Shown in pieces: positions 23,742-33,239 of a stretch of 64,000 nt of DNA (its first letter is position 1; each line of letters begins with the position of its first letter). Below the pieces are notes generated by a model. It did no database searches. It was not told the DNA's origin and saw only the letters and a list, made by a program, of their open reading frames with translations. A program made the translations under genes and the position numbers. The DNA is from Palsa-513 sp050010595 (lineage in GTDB: Bacteria; Actinomycetota; Thermoleophilia; Solirubrobacterales; Solirubrobacteraceae), in NCBI GenBank assembly GCA_050010595.1, contig JBEKKS010000003.1:124001-188000 (forward strand), written 5' to 3'.

Positions 23742-25955
23742 CTAGAGCGAGGCGAGTGCTTCGTTGAAGGTTGCGCTTGGGCGCATTACTGCTGCGATGA
23801 GGTTTGTGTCGGGGTGGTAGTAGCCGCCGATCTCGACCGGCTTGCCCTGGACGGCGGCGAGCTCGGCGAGGATCGTGTCGTGGGCTTCAGTGAGGCGCTG
23901 TGCGAGTGGCCTGAAGCGCTCGGCGAGAGCCTTGTCGTCGGTTTGGTTGGCGAGCTCGTCGGCCCAGTAGAGGGCCAGGTAGAAATGGCTGCCGCGGTTG
24001 TCGAGCTGCCCAAGCCTGCGTCCCGGGTTGCGGTTGTTCTCGAGCAGGCGACCGGTCGCTCGATCGAGCGTGTCGGCCAGGACCTTGGCGGCGGCGTTGC
24101 CCGTGTGGCTGGCGTAGAGCTCGAGCGAGGGTGCCAGCGCGAGGAACTCGCCGAGCGAATCCCAGCGCAGGAAGTTCTCTGCCAGCAGCTGCTGAACGTG
24201 TTTCGGCGCCGAGCCGCCGGCGCCCGTCTCGAACATGCCCCCGCCCGCCATCAGCGGCACGATCGAGAGCATCTTGGCGCTCGTGCCGAGCTCGAGGATC
24301 GGGAACAGGTCCGTCAGGTAGTCGCGCAGGACGTTGCCGGTGACGCCGATCGTGTCCTTGCCGGCACGCGCGCGCTCGAGCGTGAAGCGGGCCGCAGCCG
24401 GGACGTCGAGGATCTCGATCTGCAGGCCTTCGGTATCGAGATCCGCAAGCGCCGGGCGAACCTTGCGCAGCAGCTCGGCGTCGTGCGGGCGTGTCTCGTC
24501 GAGCCAGAACACGGCGGGCGCTCCCGTGGTCCGCGCTCGCTGCACCGCAAGCCGCACCCAATCCTGGATCGCTGCGTCCTTGCACTGGCACATGCGCCAG
24601 ATATCGCCTTCGTCGACGGCGTGCTCGAGCAACGTCACGCCGTCGGAATGAACGACGCGGACGCTGCCGGGTGCGGGGATCTCGAACGTCTTGTCGTGCG
24701 AGCCGTACTCCTCCGCCTGCTGGGCCATCAAGCCGACGTTCGGGGTCGTGCCCATGCTCGCCGGATCGAAGGCACCGTGCTCGATGCAGTCGGCGACGGT
24801 CTGCGCGTAGAGCGGCGCATAGGAGTGGTCGGGGATCACGAACTTCGTGTCCTGCTGCTCGCCGACCGCGTTCCACATCTGACCGGAGGCGCGGATCGCG
24901 GCGGGCATCGAAGCGTCGATGATCACGTCGCTTGGAACGTGCAGGTTCGTGATGCCACGGTCGGAGTCGACCATCGCGAGCGCCGGGCCATCCGCGTAAG
25001 CAGCCGCGATCGACGCGTGGATAGCGGCACGCTCGCCCTCGTCGAGCTCCTCGACCGCGCGCAGAAGCGTCGCGAGTCCGTCGCCCGCGCTGACACCGAT
25101 CCGCTCGAGCGTCGCGCCGTGCGCGTCGAACAGGTCGGGGAAGAACGCCCGGACCGCGTGGCCGAAGATGATCGGGTCCGAGACCTTCATCATCGTCGCC
25201 TTGAGGTGAACGGAGAAGAGCACGCCCTGCTCCTTGGCTTGCGCGACCTGCTCCGCAAGGAACTGCTCGAGCGCGGCGCGACGCATCACCGACGCGTCGA
25301 GCACCTCACCGTCTTGCACGTCGGTTCGCTCTTTCAGCACGGTGACCGTGCCGTCGGCCGCGAGATGCTCGATCCGGACGCTGCCGGGCCGGCCAACCGT
25401 GACCGAGCGCTCCGTGTCGCGGAAGTCGCCCGAGCCCATCGTCGCGACGTGCGAGCGCGAATCGGGCGACCAGGCGCCCATCGACTGCGGATGGTGGCGT
25501 GCGTAGGCCTTGACCGAAGCGGGCGCGCGGCGGTCCGAGTTGCCCTGGCGCAGGACGGGGTTCACGGCGCTGCCCTTGACGGCGTCGTAGCGGTCGCGAA
25601 TCGCGCGCTGCTCGTCGTCGGCCGGCTCGTCGGGATAATCCGGGACGGCGAAGCCGTGCGACTGGAGCTCCGCGATCGCCGCCTTCAGCTGCGGCAGCGA
25701 GGCGCTGATGTTCGGCAGCTTGATGATGTTCGCATCGGCCGTCAGCGCGAGCTCGCCAAGCTCGGCGAGCGCGTCGCCGACCTGCTGGTCGGGGCTCAAG
25801 CGGTCGGGGAACTGGGCGAGAATGCGCCCGGCAAGCGAGATGTCGCGGGTCTCGACCTCGACGCCGGCGGCACTCGCGAAGGACTCGATGATCGGGAGCA
25901 GCGACTGAGTCGCAAGCGCAGGCGCTTCGTCTGTGTACGTGTAGATGATCTTCAT
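23742..25955 (-). CDS. NADP-dependent isocitrate dehydrogenase, monomeric type
   Basis: 737 aa, the usual length of the monomeric IDH-II family. It begins MKIIYTYTDEAPALATQSLL and contains NIIKLPNISASLPQLKAAI, the substrate region KGSAVNPVLRQGNSDRRAP, HLKATMMKVSDPIIFGHAV, and later FEIPAPGSVRVVHSDG and GGGMFETGAGGSAPKHVQQ. Produces NADPH and 2-oxoglutarate. Start ATG 25955 preferred to an in-frame GTG 12 bp upstream because family members start at MKIIYT. It converges on the psiE-like gene and is separate from the dimeric enzyme. Confidence 0.95.
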   Translation of the reverse strand: MKIIYTYTDEAPALATQSLLPIIESFASAAGVEVETRDISLAGRILAQFPDRLSPDQQVGDALAELGELALTADANIIKLPNISASLPQLKAAIAELQSHGFAVPDYPDEPADDEQRAIRDRYDAVKGSAVNPVLRQGNSDRRAPASVKAYARHHPQSMGAWSPDSRSHVATMGSGDFRDTERSVTVGRPGSVRIEHLAADGTVTVLKERTDVQDGEVLDASVMRRAALEQFLAEQVAQAKEQGVLFSVHLKATMMKVSDPIIFGHAVRAFFPDLFDAHGATLERIGVSAGDGLATLLRAVEELDEGERAAIHASIAAAYADGPALAMVDSDRGITNLHVPSDVIIDASMPAAIRASGQMWNAVGEQQDTKFVIPDHSYAPLYAQTVADCIEHGAFDPASMGTTPNVGLMAQQAEEYGSHDKTFEIPAPGSVRVVHSDGVTLLEHAVDEGDIWRMCQCKDAAIQDWVRLAVQRARTTGAPAVFWLDETRPHDAELLRKVRPALADLDTEGLQIEILDVPAAARFTLERARAGKDTIGVTGNVLRDYLTDLFPILELGTSAKMLSIVPLMAGGGMFETGAGGSAPKHVQQLLAENFLRWDSLGEFLALAPSLELYASHTGNAAAKVLADTLDRATGRLLENNRNPGRRLGQLDNRGSHFYLALYWADELANQTDDKALAERFRPLAQRLTEAHDTILAELAAVQGKPVEIGGYYHPDTNLIAAVMRPSATFNEALASL

Positions 25956-26026
25956 CGCGCCGAGCACCGTATCGGGTGCCGGCCGCCGGCAGCGTTCAGG
26001 CGACTGCTGGCGGCGCGGCGATCCGG

Positions 26027-27079
26027 TCAGGCGCCCGCCGCGACCTTAGCCGGGACGAGGCCGCGCGAGACGAGGAGCTCCGCGATCTGGATCGTGTTGA
26101 GCGCGGCGCCCTTGCGCAGGTTATCGCCGACGGCGAAGAAGTTGAGCGAGTACGGATCGGCGAGATCGCGGCGAACGCGGCCGACCGCCACCTCGTCGCG
26201 GCCGGCGTAGCGAGCCGGCGTCGGGACTGGATCGACGACGAGGTTCGGAAACTCGCCGAGCGCGCCGAGCGCGCGGTCGAGGTCCGGCTCGTCTTCGAAG
26301 GTCGCGCGCACCTCGATCGAGTGGCCGACCATCACGGGAACGCGTACGCAGGTTGGGCTGACCGCGAGGTCTGGAATGTCGAGGATCTTGCGCGACTCGT
26401 TGACCAGCTTCAGCTCCTCGTCGGTGTAGCCATCACCGGCGGCACTGCCGAGCCACGGCACGACGTTGTAGGCGAGCGGCGCCGCGTGCACGTGATGCTC
26501 GACGGTCGCGATCGCCGCGGCACCGTCGTCGACGAGCCGCGCACGAGCCTCGTGCAGCACGGGAACCTGCGCTGCCAGCTCATCCATTCCCTTCTGGCCG
26601 GCCCCGCCAGCAGCCTGGAAGCTCGTCGCGACGAACGCGCGCAAGCCGAATGCGTCGTGCAGCGCCTTGAGCGGCAGCATGATCGCCATAGTCGTGCAGT
26701 TCGGGTTCGCGACGATGCCGCGCCCAATCTGGTGCAGGGCAAGCGGGTTCACCTCGCTGACGACCAACGGCACCTGCGGGTCCATCCGCCAGGCGCTCGA
26801 GTTGTCGACGACGATCGCGCCGGCCTGCGCGAAGCGTGGCGCCCACTCGCGCGAGACGCTGCCGCCGGCAGAGAAGATCGCTACATCGAAGCCCGCGATC
26901 GTGTCCTCGCGCAACGGCTGGACCTCGCCGACGCCCTCGAGCAGACGTCCGGCCGAGCGCTCGGACGCGAAAGCGACGATCTCACTCGCCGGAAACTCGC
27001 GCTCGGCAAGAATGCTGAGCATGACGGCGCCGACAGCGCCCGTCGCGCCGACGACTGCCAGACGCACCGGGGAGCTCAT
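26027..27079 (-). CDS. asd: Aspartate-semialdehyde dehydrogenase
   Basis: Reduces aspartyl phosphate to the semialdehyde in lysine/threonine/methionine and DAP synthesis. 350 aa. NADP loop AVVGATGAVGAVMLSILAER, active-site Cys in VANPNCTTMAIMLPLKAL, and the conserved Gln/His in SFQAAGGAGQKGMDEL and RVPVMVGHSIEV. ATG overlaps the lysC stop by 4 bp; the longer frame into lysC is a shadow. Confidence 0.96.
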   Translation of the reverse strand: MSSPVRLAVVGATGAVGAVMLSILAEREFPASEIVAFASERSAGRLLEGVGEVQPLREDTIAGFDVAIFSAGGSVSREWAPRFAQAGAIVVDNSSAWRMDPQVPLVVSEVNPLALHQIGRGIVANPNCTTMAIMLPLKALHDAFGLRAFVATSFQAAGGAGQKGMDELAAQVPVLHEARARLVDDGAAAIATVEHHVHAAPLAYNVVPWLGSAAGDGYTDEELKLVNESRKILDIPDLAVSPTCVRVPVMVGHSIEVRATFEDEPDLDRALGALGEFPNLVVDPVPTPARYAGRDEVAVGRVRRDLADPYSLNFFAVGDNLRKGAALNTIQIAELLVSRGLVPAKVAAGA

Positions 27080-28341
27080 CGCGGTCCGGCGAAAGGATCC
27101 TCGGCGAGGATCGTGTCCTTGCCTGAGAGCTCGAACGCGTCGTGCAGGCCCCTGACCGCCTCCTCGACGCGGTCGGCGCGGATCACGCACGAGATCTTGA
27201 TTGGTGAAGTCGAGATCATCTCGATGTTGATCCCGGCCTCACCAAGGACGTCGAAGACCTTCGCAGCGACACCCGGGTGGCTGCGCATGCCTGCTCCGAC
27301 GACCGAGACCTTGCCCATCTCCTCGTCCTGCGCGAGACCGCCGATCCCGAGCTCGTCGACAACCGGCTCGAGCACGCCGCGGGCGGTGCGCAGATCCTCG
27401 CGCGTCACGGTGAAGGACATGTCGGCGCCGCGGTGCTCGGAGACCGATTCGTTCTGGATGATCATGTCGACGTTGACATTCGCGTCGGCAAGCGTGCCGA
27501 AGATCCGCGCGGCAATGCCAGGATGGTCGGGCACGTCGAGCAGCGTCAGGCGCGCCTCGCCGGTCGAATGGGTTATCGCTGTGACTAGTGGACGCTCCAA
27601 CGTGTCCTGCTCCGAGACGACAACGGTACCGGGACCGTCCTCGATGCTCGATCGACAATGGATCCGCACGCCATGGTTGCGTGCATACTCGACGGAGCGT
27701 AGCTGCAGGACGCCGGCGCCGGAGGCCGACATCTCGAGCATCTCCTCGAAGGAGACGACCGGCAGCTTGCGTGCGTGGGGGACGATCCGTGGGTCGGCGC
27801 TGAACACGCCGGCTACGTCGGTGTAGATCTCGCACTCCTCGGCGCCGACCGCCGCCGCAAGCGCGACCGCGGTCGTGTCCGAGCCGCCGCGACCGAGCGT
27901 CGTCACGTCGCGGCTGGTCGAGACGCCCTGAAAGCCCGCGACGAGGACGATCATGTCGTCGTCGAGCGCGGCGTGGATGCGCTCGGCGCGGACGTCAATG
28001 ATCCGCGCCTTTGTGTGCGCGGTGTCGGTGACGATCCCAGCCTGGGAGCCGGTCAGCGAGAGCGCCTTGTGGCCGAGGTCGTTGATCGCCATCGCGCAAA
28101 GCGCGCAGGAGATGCGCTCGCCCGTGGAGAGCAGCATGTCCATCTCGCGCGGATCGGGCTCCGGCGATACCTCCTCGGCCATCGCGATCAGCTCGTCGGT
28201 CGTCTTGCCGCGTGCCGAGAGCACCGCAACTACGCGAAAGCCGCGCTCGCGCTTGGCGACGATCCGCGCGGCGGCACGCTTGATCCGCGCCGCGTCGGCA
28301 ACGGACGTACCACCGAATTTCATCACGATCGTGCTCGTCAT
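27076..28341 (-). CDS. lysC: Aspartate kinase with two ACT domains
   Basis: First step of the aspartate pathway. 421 aa. Substrate motif VMKFGGTSVADAARIKRAA, VAGFQGVSTSRDVTTLGRGG, YTDVAGVFSADPRIVPHA, then a C-terminal regulatory pair of ACT domains (LLDVPDHPGIAARIFGTLAD and VVGAGMRSHPGVAAKVFDVL), implying feedback control. In actinobacteria an internal start often yields a separate beta subunit; not distinguishable here. Start ATG 28341; an in-frame ATG 9 bp upstream also fits. Coupled to asd. Confidence 0.95.
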   Translation of the reverse strand: MTSTIVMKFGGTSVADAARIKRAAARIVAKRERGFRVVAVLSARGKTTDELIAMAEEVSPEPDPREMDMLLSTGERISCALCAMAINDLGHKALSLTGSQAGIVTDTAHTKARIIDVRAERIHAALDDDMIVLVAGFQGVSTSRDVTTLGRGGSDTTAVALAAAVGAEECEIYTDVAGVFSADPRIVPHARKLPVVSFEEMLEMSASGAGVLQLRSVEYARNHGVRIHCRSSIEDGPGTVVVSEQDTLERPLVTAITHSTGEARLTLLDVPDHPGIAARIFGTLADANVNVDMIIQNESVSEHRGADMSFTVTREDLRTARGVLEPVVDELGIGGLAQDEEMGKVSVVGAGMRSHPGVAAKVFDVLGEAGINIEMISTSPIKISCVIRADRVEEAVRGLHDAFELSGKDTILAEDPFAGPR

Positions 28342-28366
28342 CTCAAACATCGAGGATACGCTGCGG

Positions 28367-28385
28367 TGGCCGGCTTTGCCGGCCA
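28367..28385 (-). terminator. Hairpin between recR and lysC
   Basis: TGGCCGGC-ttt-GCCGGCCA, a perfect 8-bp stem, with GAGGAT/ATCCTC giving an outer arm. Probably ends the dnaX-ebfC-recR transcript before lysC. Confidence 0.5.
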
Positions 28386-28442
28386 TCCTCGCCGCTGGAA
28401 GTGCGCGGCCGGTGGGCGTGGGGACTGCTGGGTATGGACCCG

Positions 28443-29054
28443 TCAGACCGCGCGGCGGCCGGAGAATGCGCGGCCGAGCGTCACCTCGTCGGCGTACTCG
28501 AGATCGGCGCCTACCGGCAGGCCGCTTGCGAGGCGCGTGACGGTTACGGTTGGGCTGCGCTCGCGCAGGGCCTCGGCGATGTGATGCGCCGTTGCTTCGC
28601 CTGTCGTCGTCGGGTTCGTCGCGAGCACCACCTCGCGCACCTCGCCGGCTGGCTGCTGCACGCGGCGCAGGAGCTCGGCGATGTGCAGGTCATCGGCGTC
28701 GACGCCGTCGATCGGCGAGAGGGCGCCGCCGAGCACGTGGTAGCGGCCGCGGTACTCGTGGGTGCGCTCGAGCGCGATGACGTCAGCGGGCTCCTCGACG
28801 ACGCAGATCACGCTCGCGTCGCGCCGCTCGTCCTCGCAGATCCGGCAGCGCGGACCCTCCGCGAGGTTGCAGCAGACCTCGCAGAGCCCGATTCGCTCCT
28901 TGACATCGCGGATCGCCTGGGCAAGTGCAGCAGCATCCTCCGGCGTGCAGCGCAAGATGTAGAACGCGAGCCGCTGCGCCGTCCGATTGCCGATGCCCGG
29001 CAGTTTCGAGAGCTCGCTGACCAGGCGCTGGATCGGTGGCGCGTAGACGGACAA
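28443..29054 (-). CDS. recR: Recombination mediator RecR
   Basis: Ring-forming DNA repair protein that loads RecA with RecF/RecO. 203 aa. HhH region LVSELSKLPGIGNRTAQRLA, zinc finger CEVCCNLAEGPRCRIC, and the Toprim domain ICVVEEPADVIALE with HVLGGALSPIDGV. Starts at a TTG 6 bp after ebfC. Confidence 0.96.
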   Translation of the reverse strand: MSVYAPPIQRLVSELSKLPGIGNRTAQRLAFYILRCTPEDAAALAQAIRDVKERIGLCEVCCNLAEGPRCRICEDERRDASVICVVEEPADVIALERTHEYRGRYHVLGGALSPIDGVDADDLHIAELLRRVQQPAGEVREVVLATNPTTTGEATAHHIAEALRERSPTVTVTRLASGLPVGADLEYADEVTLGRAFSGRRAV

Positions 29055-29060
29055 TGAGCT

Positions 29061-29399
29061 CTAGAACCCGGGCAGGCCGAGGCCGCCGAGCGAGCCGAGG
29101 TCGAGACCGCCTGTGACGCGTTCCATCCGTTCGCTCGCCAGCTTCTGCGCCGAGCGCAGGGCCTCGTTCACGGCCGCCAGCACAAGATCCGACAGGAGGT
29201 CGGGGTCATCCGGGTCGATCGCCGCCGGCTCGATCCGGACCGACTTCAGCTCGAGCGTCCCGCTCATCGTGACGGTCACCATGCCACCGCCGGAGGACGC
29301 CTGAACCTCGGCCGCCGCGATCTCCTCCTGAGCGCTCGCCATGTCGGCCTGCATCTTCTGAACCTGCTTGAGCATCTGCTGCATGTTGGGCTGTGGCAT
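29061..29399 (-). CDS. YbaB/EbfC family nucleoid-associated protein
   Basis: 112 aa DNA-binding dimer usual between dnaX and recR. MPQPNMQQMLKQVQKMQADM starts the helical arm, GMVTVTMSGTLELKSVRIEP is the beta core, ending in a Gly/Leu-rich tail (GLDLGSLGGLGLPGF). ATG overlaps the dnaX stop by one base. Confidence 0.93.
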   Translation of the reverse strand: MPQPNMQQMLKQVQKMQADMASAQEEIAAAEVQASSGGGMVTVTMSGTLELKSVRIEPAAIDPDDPDLLSDLVLAAVNEALRSAQKLASERMERVTGGLDLGSLGGLGLPGF

Positions 29400-31075
29400 C
29401 AGTCGATCTCCTTCTCCGCTTGCGCGGGTAACTGCTCGCCGTCGAACTCGTCCACCAGGCGTTGTGCCAGCTCCGCATTACTGAGCGGCGCCACCGGCGG
29501 CTTCGGTGCGAGCACCTGCGACGCGTAGTCGAGCGACACGGCACGACCGGTCACCTGGGTCACAGCCTCCGCCAGCGCCGTGCGGCTCGCGCGATCCTCC
29601 GCCTTACGGCGCTGGAACGCCGCATCCTCGGCGAACGCGAGCACGAGGCGGCTGCCATCGAACTCGACCGGCTGGGCCTCCTCGATCACCGCACCGAGCA
29701 GCGCGTTCGACGAGCGCAAGGTCGCGAGAACCGCAGGCCAGGCGTCTAGCAGCAACTGGAGGGTCAGCGGCAGATCGTCGCCGCTCGGCTCCCCGGCTGT
29801 CGCCGGGGGAGCCGACGGCTCCTCTGGCTGTGGCGGCGGGGGTTGGGTCGCGGCCGGGTGCTCGGGCGGAAGGGGCGGGGGCGGTTGGCGGGCGGGAGGT
29901 GCGGGCGACGCCTCGGAGGCTCGGGGTGGGTTGCGCTCGAGGCGTTCGAGGCGGGCGGTGATGGCTGCGGTTGATGGGTCGAGATCGGGGCGGGCGGCGC
30001 GGATCGTCGCGAGCTCGAGCTGGGTGCGGGCGTCGGCGCCGGCGCGGTTCGCGATCAGCGCTTGGGCTAGAACGTCGAGGAAGCGCACCAGGGTTGCCGG
30101 GCCGACCTGCGTGGCCTGCGCTTGGAGGCGCGCGTCGCGCTCGGGAGTGAGGCTGATCTCGGGTGGGACGCTGCCGGCGGTGGTCTGGACGATCAGCAGC
30201 TCACGGGCGTGCGCTTCCAGCTCGCGCGTGAACGTCGCGGGGTCGGTGCCCGCTTCGATCGCAGACGCGACGGCGCGCAGAGTGGTTGCCGGATCGGCCT
30301 GCACGATCGCATCGAAGGTTGCGAAAAGGAGCTCCGCGTCAGAGATACCGAGGACCGCGAGGACGTCGTCGAGCGTGATCGCGCCTTCGCTGTAGGTCTG
30401 CAGCTGCTCGAGCGTGCCGAGCGCGTCACGGAAGCTGCCCGCGGCGTGACGCGCCAGCAGGGCGAGTGCCTCATCGCCAACCTCGATCGACTCCGCGCTC
30501 GCGGTGCGGCGCAGCACCTGCAGGATCTGCTCGGCGCTCGGGCGCCCGAAATCGAAGCGGTGACAGCGATCGATCACCGTCGCCGGGATCTTTTGCGCGT
30601 CGGTCGTGGCGAGGACGAACACGGTGTTGGGCGGCGGCTCCTCGAGCGTCTTGAGGAACGCATTCCAGGCCGCGCTCGAGAGCATGTGCGCCTCGTCGAG
30701 GATGTAGACCTTGCGCTGGCCTGAGACGGGCGCGAAGGCGACCGACTCGCGCAGCGCGCGGATGTCGTCAACCGAGTTCGACGACGCCGCGTCCATCTCG
30801 ACGACGTCGAGGGAGGTCGCAGCGGCGATCGAGCGGCACGACTCGCAGACACCGCACGGCGTGATCGTCGGGCCTTCCACGCAGTTGAGGCAGGCCGCGA
30901 GAATCTTCGCCATCGAGGTCTTGCCGGTCCCGCGGGAGCCGACGAACAGGTAGGCGTGATGGATGCGGTCGCGCTCGACAGCGTTCGCGAGCGTGCGCAC
31001 CACATGCTCTTGCCCAACGACATCCGCGAACACGCGCGGGCGGTGGCGGCGGTAGAGCGAGGGACCGGACGACAC
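29399..31075 (-). CDS. dnaX: DNA polymerase III subunits gamma/tau
   Basis: Clamp-loader ATPase. 558 aa: RRHRPRVFADVVGQEHVVRT, Walker A VGSRGTGKTSMAKILA, a four-Cys zinc module (CLNCVEGPTITPCGVCESC), Walker B VYILDEAHML, and the sensor ATTDAQKIPATVIDRCHRFD. A Pro-rich linker (about residues 385-425) leads to a tau-like C-terminus. GTG start 9 nt after TAGACT. No frameshift site was identified for a short gamma form. Confidence 0.95.
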   Translation of the reverse strand: MSSGPSLYRRHRPRVFADVVGQEHVVRTLANAVERDRIHHAYLFVGSRGTGKTSMAKILAACLNCVEGPTITPCGVCESCRSIAAATSLDVVEMDAASSNSVDDIRALRESVAFAPVSGQRKVYILDEAHMLSSAAWNAFLKTLEEPPPNTVFVLATTDAQKIPATVIDRCHRFDFGRPSAEQILQVLRRTASAESIEVGDEALALLARHAAGSFRDALGTLEQLQTYSEGAITLDDVLAVLGISDAELLFATFDAIVQADPATTLRAVASAIEAGTDPATFTRELEAHARELLIVQTTAGSVPPEISLTPERDARLQAQATQVGPATLVRFLDVLAQALIANRAGADARTQLELATIRAARPDLDPSTAAITARLERLERNPPRASEASPAPPARQPPPPLPPEHPAATQPPPPQPEEPSAPPATAGEPSGDDLPLTLQLLLDAWPAVLATLRSSNALLGAVIEEAQPVEFDGSRLVLAFAEDAAFQRRKAEDRASRTALAEAVTQVTGRAVSLDYASQVLAPKPPVAPLSNAELAQRLVDEFDGEQLPAQAEKEID

Positions 31076-31112
31076 GGAAAGCTGAGTCTACGGCGTCGCT
31101 GGCGCCTCCTGA

Positions 31113-32546
31113 ATGAATAGCGTGCGCGTGATGGCGCGCTCACGGCATCTCATCGCGGCTGCATGGATCGCCGTCGGCGCACTCCTACTGCGGTTGATCC
31201 TGCCGTCCGGCTTCCCCAACTACGACACGCTCTACTCGCTCGTCTGGGGAGCGCAGCTCGGGCGCGGACAGACCCCCAGCTATGACCTCGCGCTGGCGCC
31301 GACGCCACACCCGCTGGCCGAGCTGCTCGGGCTCGTCACATCCCCGCTTGGCGCCGCGGCGACGATCGCGATCGTTCTCGCCCTCGCCTACCTCGCGCTC
31401 GCGGCGCTGCCCTACCTCGTCTTCGAGCTCGGTCGCGAATGGTTCTCCTGGCCGGTCGGCGTCGCGGCGGCAGCGATCCTGATCACGCGCTACGAGGTCC
31501 TCAGCTACGGGGTGCGAGCCTACGTCGACATCCCCTACACGGCGCTGGTGCTCACGGCGCTACTCGTCGAGACAAGGCGACGGCGCGCCGGCTGGCCCGT
31601 CATCGCGCTGCTCGACATCGCCGGACTGCTGCGCCCCGAAGCGTGGCTGTTCGCGGCCACCTACTGGGTCTACCTCGCCGTCGCGAGAACCGACCGGCGG
31701 ACGCTCGCCTGGCTCGCCCTACTCGGCGTCGCGCCGGCCGTGGCGTGGGTTGCCTCGGATGGACTGGTCACCGGAAATCTGCTGTGGTCGCTGCGCCACA
31801 CGCAGAGCACCGCGACGACGCTGCGGCGACCCACGGGGCTGCTCAAGTTCCCCTACACGGGAGCGCGGAGGCTCGGTGAGGTGCTCGGTCCCGACGGGCT
31901 GATCGCGGGCGGCGTCGGGCTCGTGCTCTCGTTGTGGCTAGCGCGCGGCCGCGCCATGCTGCTTGGCGTTGGCGCGGGCGTCGTCGCGCTCGTCGCGTTC
32001 GCCGCGATCGCGAGCTCGGGGCTGCCGATCGACGACCGCTACACGTTCGTCATCGTGGCGCTCGGCGCTGTGTTCGCCGGCGCCGGTCTGTTCGGGTGGC
32101 TCACACAGCCCGGCCGCATCTGGCGGGCGGGCGCGATCGTTTGCGCGATCGCGATCGTCGCGTTCGTTCCGTGGAACGTGACGCGGCTGCGCGAGACGTT
32201 CAACTCGACAAACCCGAAGAAGCAAAGCCTCTCAGCGCAGCTGCGGGTCGAGAACGACCTGATCGCGCTGACCCGCGACCATGCGATCGCGCTGCGCTGC
32301 GGCAAGATCGGCGTCCCCTACCACACGCCGATCCCGCTGCTCGCGCTCGAGCTGCACACGAGCCCCGCGAACATCGTGCCGCGCGAGATCGCACGCGGAA
32401 CCTTCGTCGCAGCCGCAAGCCCGGCAGTGCGCGAGATCTACCTGCTCGACCTCAACGACCCGGCGAAGAACTACGCGGTCCCGCCGGGCTTCAGGCTGAG
32501 CGCCGAGAACCGTTCGTGGCGCGTGTACACGCGATGTGGGCCGTAA
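31113..32546 (+). CDS. Multi-spanning membrane protein, GT-C glycosyltransferase-like
   Basis: 477 aa with about ten hydrophobic segments. N-terminal GFPNYDTLYSLVWGAQLGRG resembles the first loop of GT-C mannosyl/arabinosyl transferases, where an acidic residue after the first helix is catalytic. Then a long loop (YDLALAPTPHPLAELLG) and repeated helices; a soluble C-terminal ~110 residues follow. Probably uses a lipid-linked sugar on the outer face; substrate unknown. ATG 31113 or 31131 are both possible. Divergent from dnaX and directly followed by a methyltransferase (stop and start adjacent). Confidence 0.65.
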   Translation: MNSVRVMARSRHLIAAAWIAVGALLLRLILPSGFPNYDTLYSLVWGAQLGRGQTPSYDLALAPTPHPLAELLGLVTSPLGAAATIAIVLALAYLALAALPYLVFELGREWFSWPVGVAAAAILITRYEVLSYGVRAYVDIPYTALVLTALLVETRRRRAGWPVIALLDIAGLLRPEAWLFAATYWVYLAVARTDRRTLAWLALLGVAPAVAWVASDGLVTGNLLWSLRHTQSTATTLRRPTGLLKFPYTGARRLGEVLGPDGLIAGGVGLVLSLWLARGRAMLLGVGAGVVALVAFAAIASSGLPIDDRYTFVIVALGAVFAGAGLFGWLTQPGRIWRAGAIVCAIAIVAFVPWNVTRLRETFNSTNPKKQSLSAQLRVENDLIALTRDHAIALRCGKIGVPYHTPIPLLALELHTSPANIVPREIARGTFVAAASPAVREIYLLDLNDPAKNYAVPPGFRLSAENRSWRVYTRCGP

Positions 32547-33167
32547 ATGGGCATCTACCGCGAGCGCGTACTGCCGCGCCTGATCGACCGGGCTTGCCGC
32601 ACGCCGGAGCTCGCGCAGTGGCGGGCGGGCGTGACCAGCGGGCTCGCAGGCCGCGTCGTCGAGATCGGTTTTGGCTCCGGACTGAACCTCGCGCACTACC
32701 CGCCAGAAGTCGAGCGTGTGGTGGCCATTGAGCCGTCCGCGCTGGCGATGCGACTTGCGGCGCAGCGGGTTAGCGAGTCGGATCTCGCGGTCGAGCAGTC
32801 CGCGGTCGAAGCGATCGAGGACGCGAGCGCCGACGCCGCGCTCTCGACGTTCACGCTCTGCACGATCCCCGACGTCGAGCAGGCTCTGGCGCAGCTACTG
32901 CGCGTGATCAAGCCGGGCGGGAGCTTTCACTTTCTCGAGCATGGTCTCGCGCCAGACGCGGGCGTCGTACGGTGGCAACAGCGGCTCGACGGGCTGCAGG
33001 GCCGGCTCGCGGGTGGCTGTCACCTCACGCGCGACATCCCCGCACTCGTGGCGGCGTCGGGCTTCAAGATCGAGCGGCTCGAGCAACGCTACGCGCAGGG
33101 TCCGCGTCCTTGGGCCTGGTTCACCTCTGGAGTCGCGCGAGCCCCCACCGGCCCGAAGGGCCCATAA
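32547..33167 (+). CDS. Class I SAM-dependent methyltransferase (UbiE/Methyltransf_11 type)
   Basis: 206 aa. SAM motif I is VVEIGFGSGLNLAHYPPEV, acidic loop VVAIEPSALAMRLA, post-motif STFTLCTIPDVEQALAQLLR and KPGGSFHFLEHGLAPDAGV. The FLEHG motif and the C-terminal QRYAQGPRPWAW fit small-molecule or lipid methyltransferases. The ATG directly follows the TAA of the membrane protein, so the two form an operon. Substrate unknown. Confidence 0.85.
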   Translation: MGIYRERVLPRLIDRACRTPELAQWRAGVTSGLAGRVVEIGFGSGLNLAHYPPEVERVVAIEPSALAMRLAAQRVSESDLAVEQSAVEAIEDASADAALSTFTLCTIPDVEQALAQLLRVIKPGGSFHFLEHGLAPDAGVVRWQQRLDGLQGRLAGGCHLTRDIPALVAASGFKIERLEQRYAQGPRPWAWFTSGVARAPTGPKGP

Positions 33168-33239
33168 AGCAAAGAAGTGGACCGTGCACCCGCCGTCGAA
33201 GCCACTTGTACGGTGCCTTCCGCCGGTCGCGGCTCCGGT

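Noticed and set aside
23634..26210. Plus-strand open frame of 858 codons
   Set aside because: It lies antisense to the monomeric isocitrate dehydrogenase, whose motifs are unmistakable; long antisense frames are expected from high-GC codon bias.
25976..27826. Plus-strand 616-codon frame
   Set aside because: Antisense to asd and lysC, with low-complexity, Arg-rich composition.
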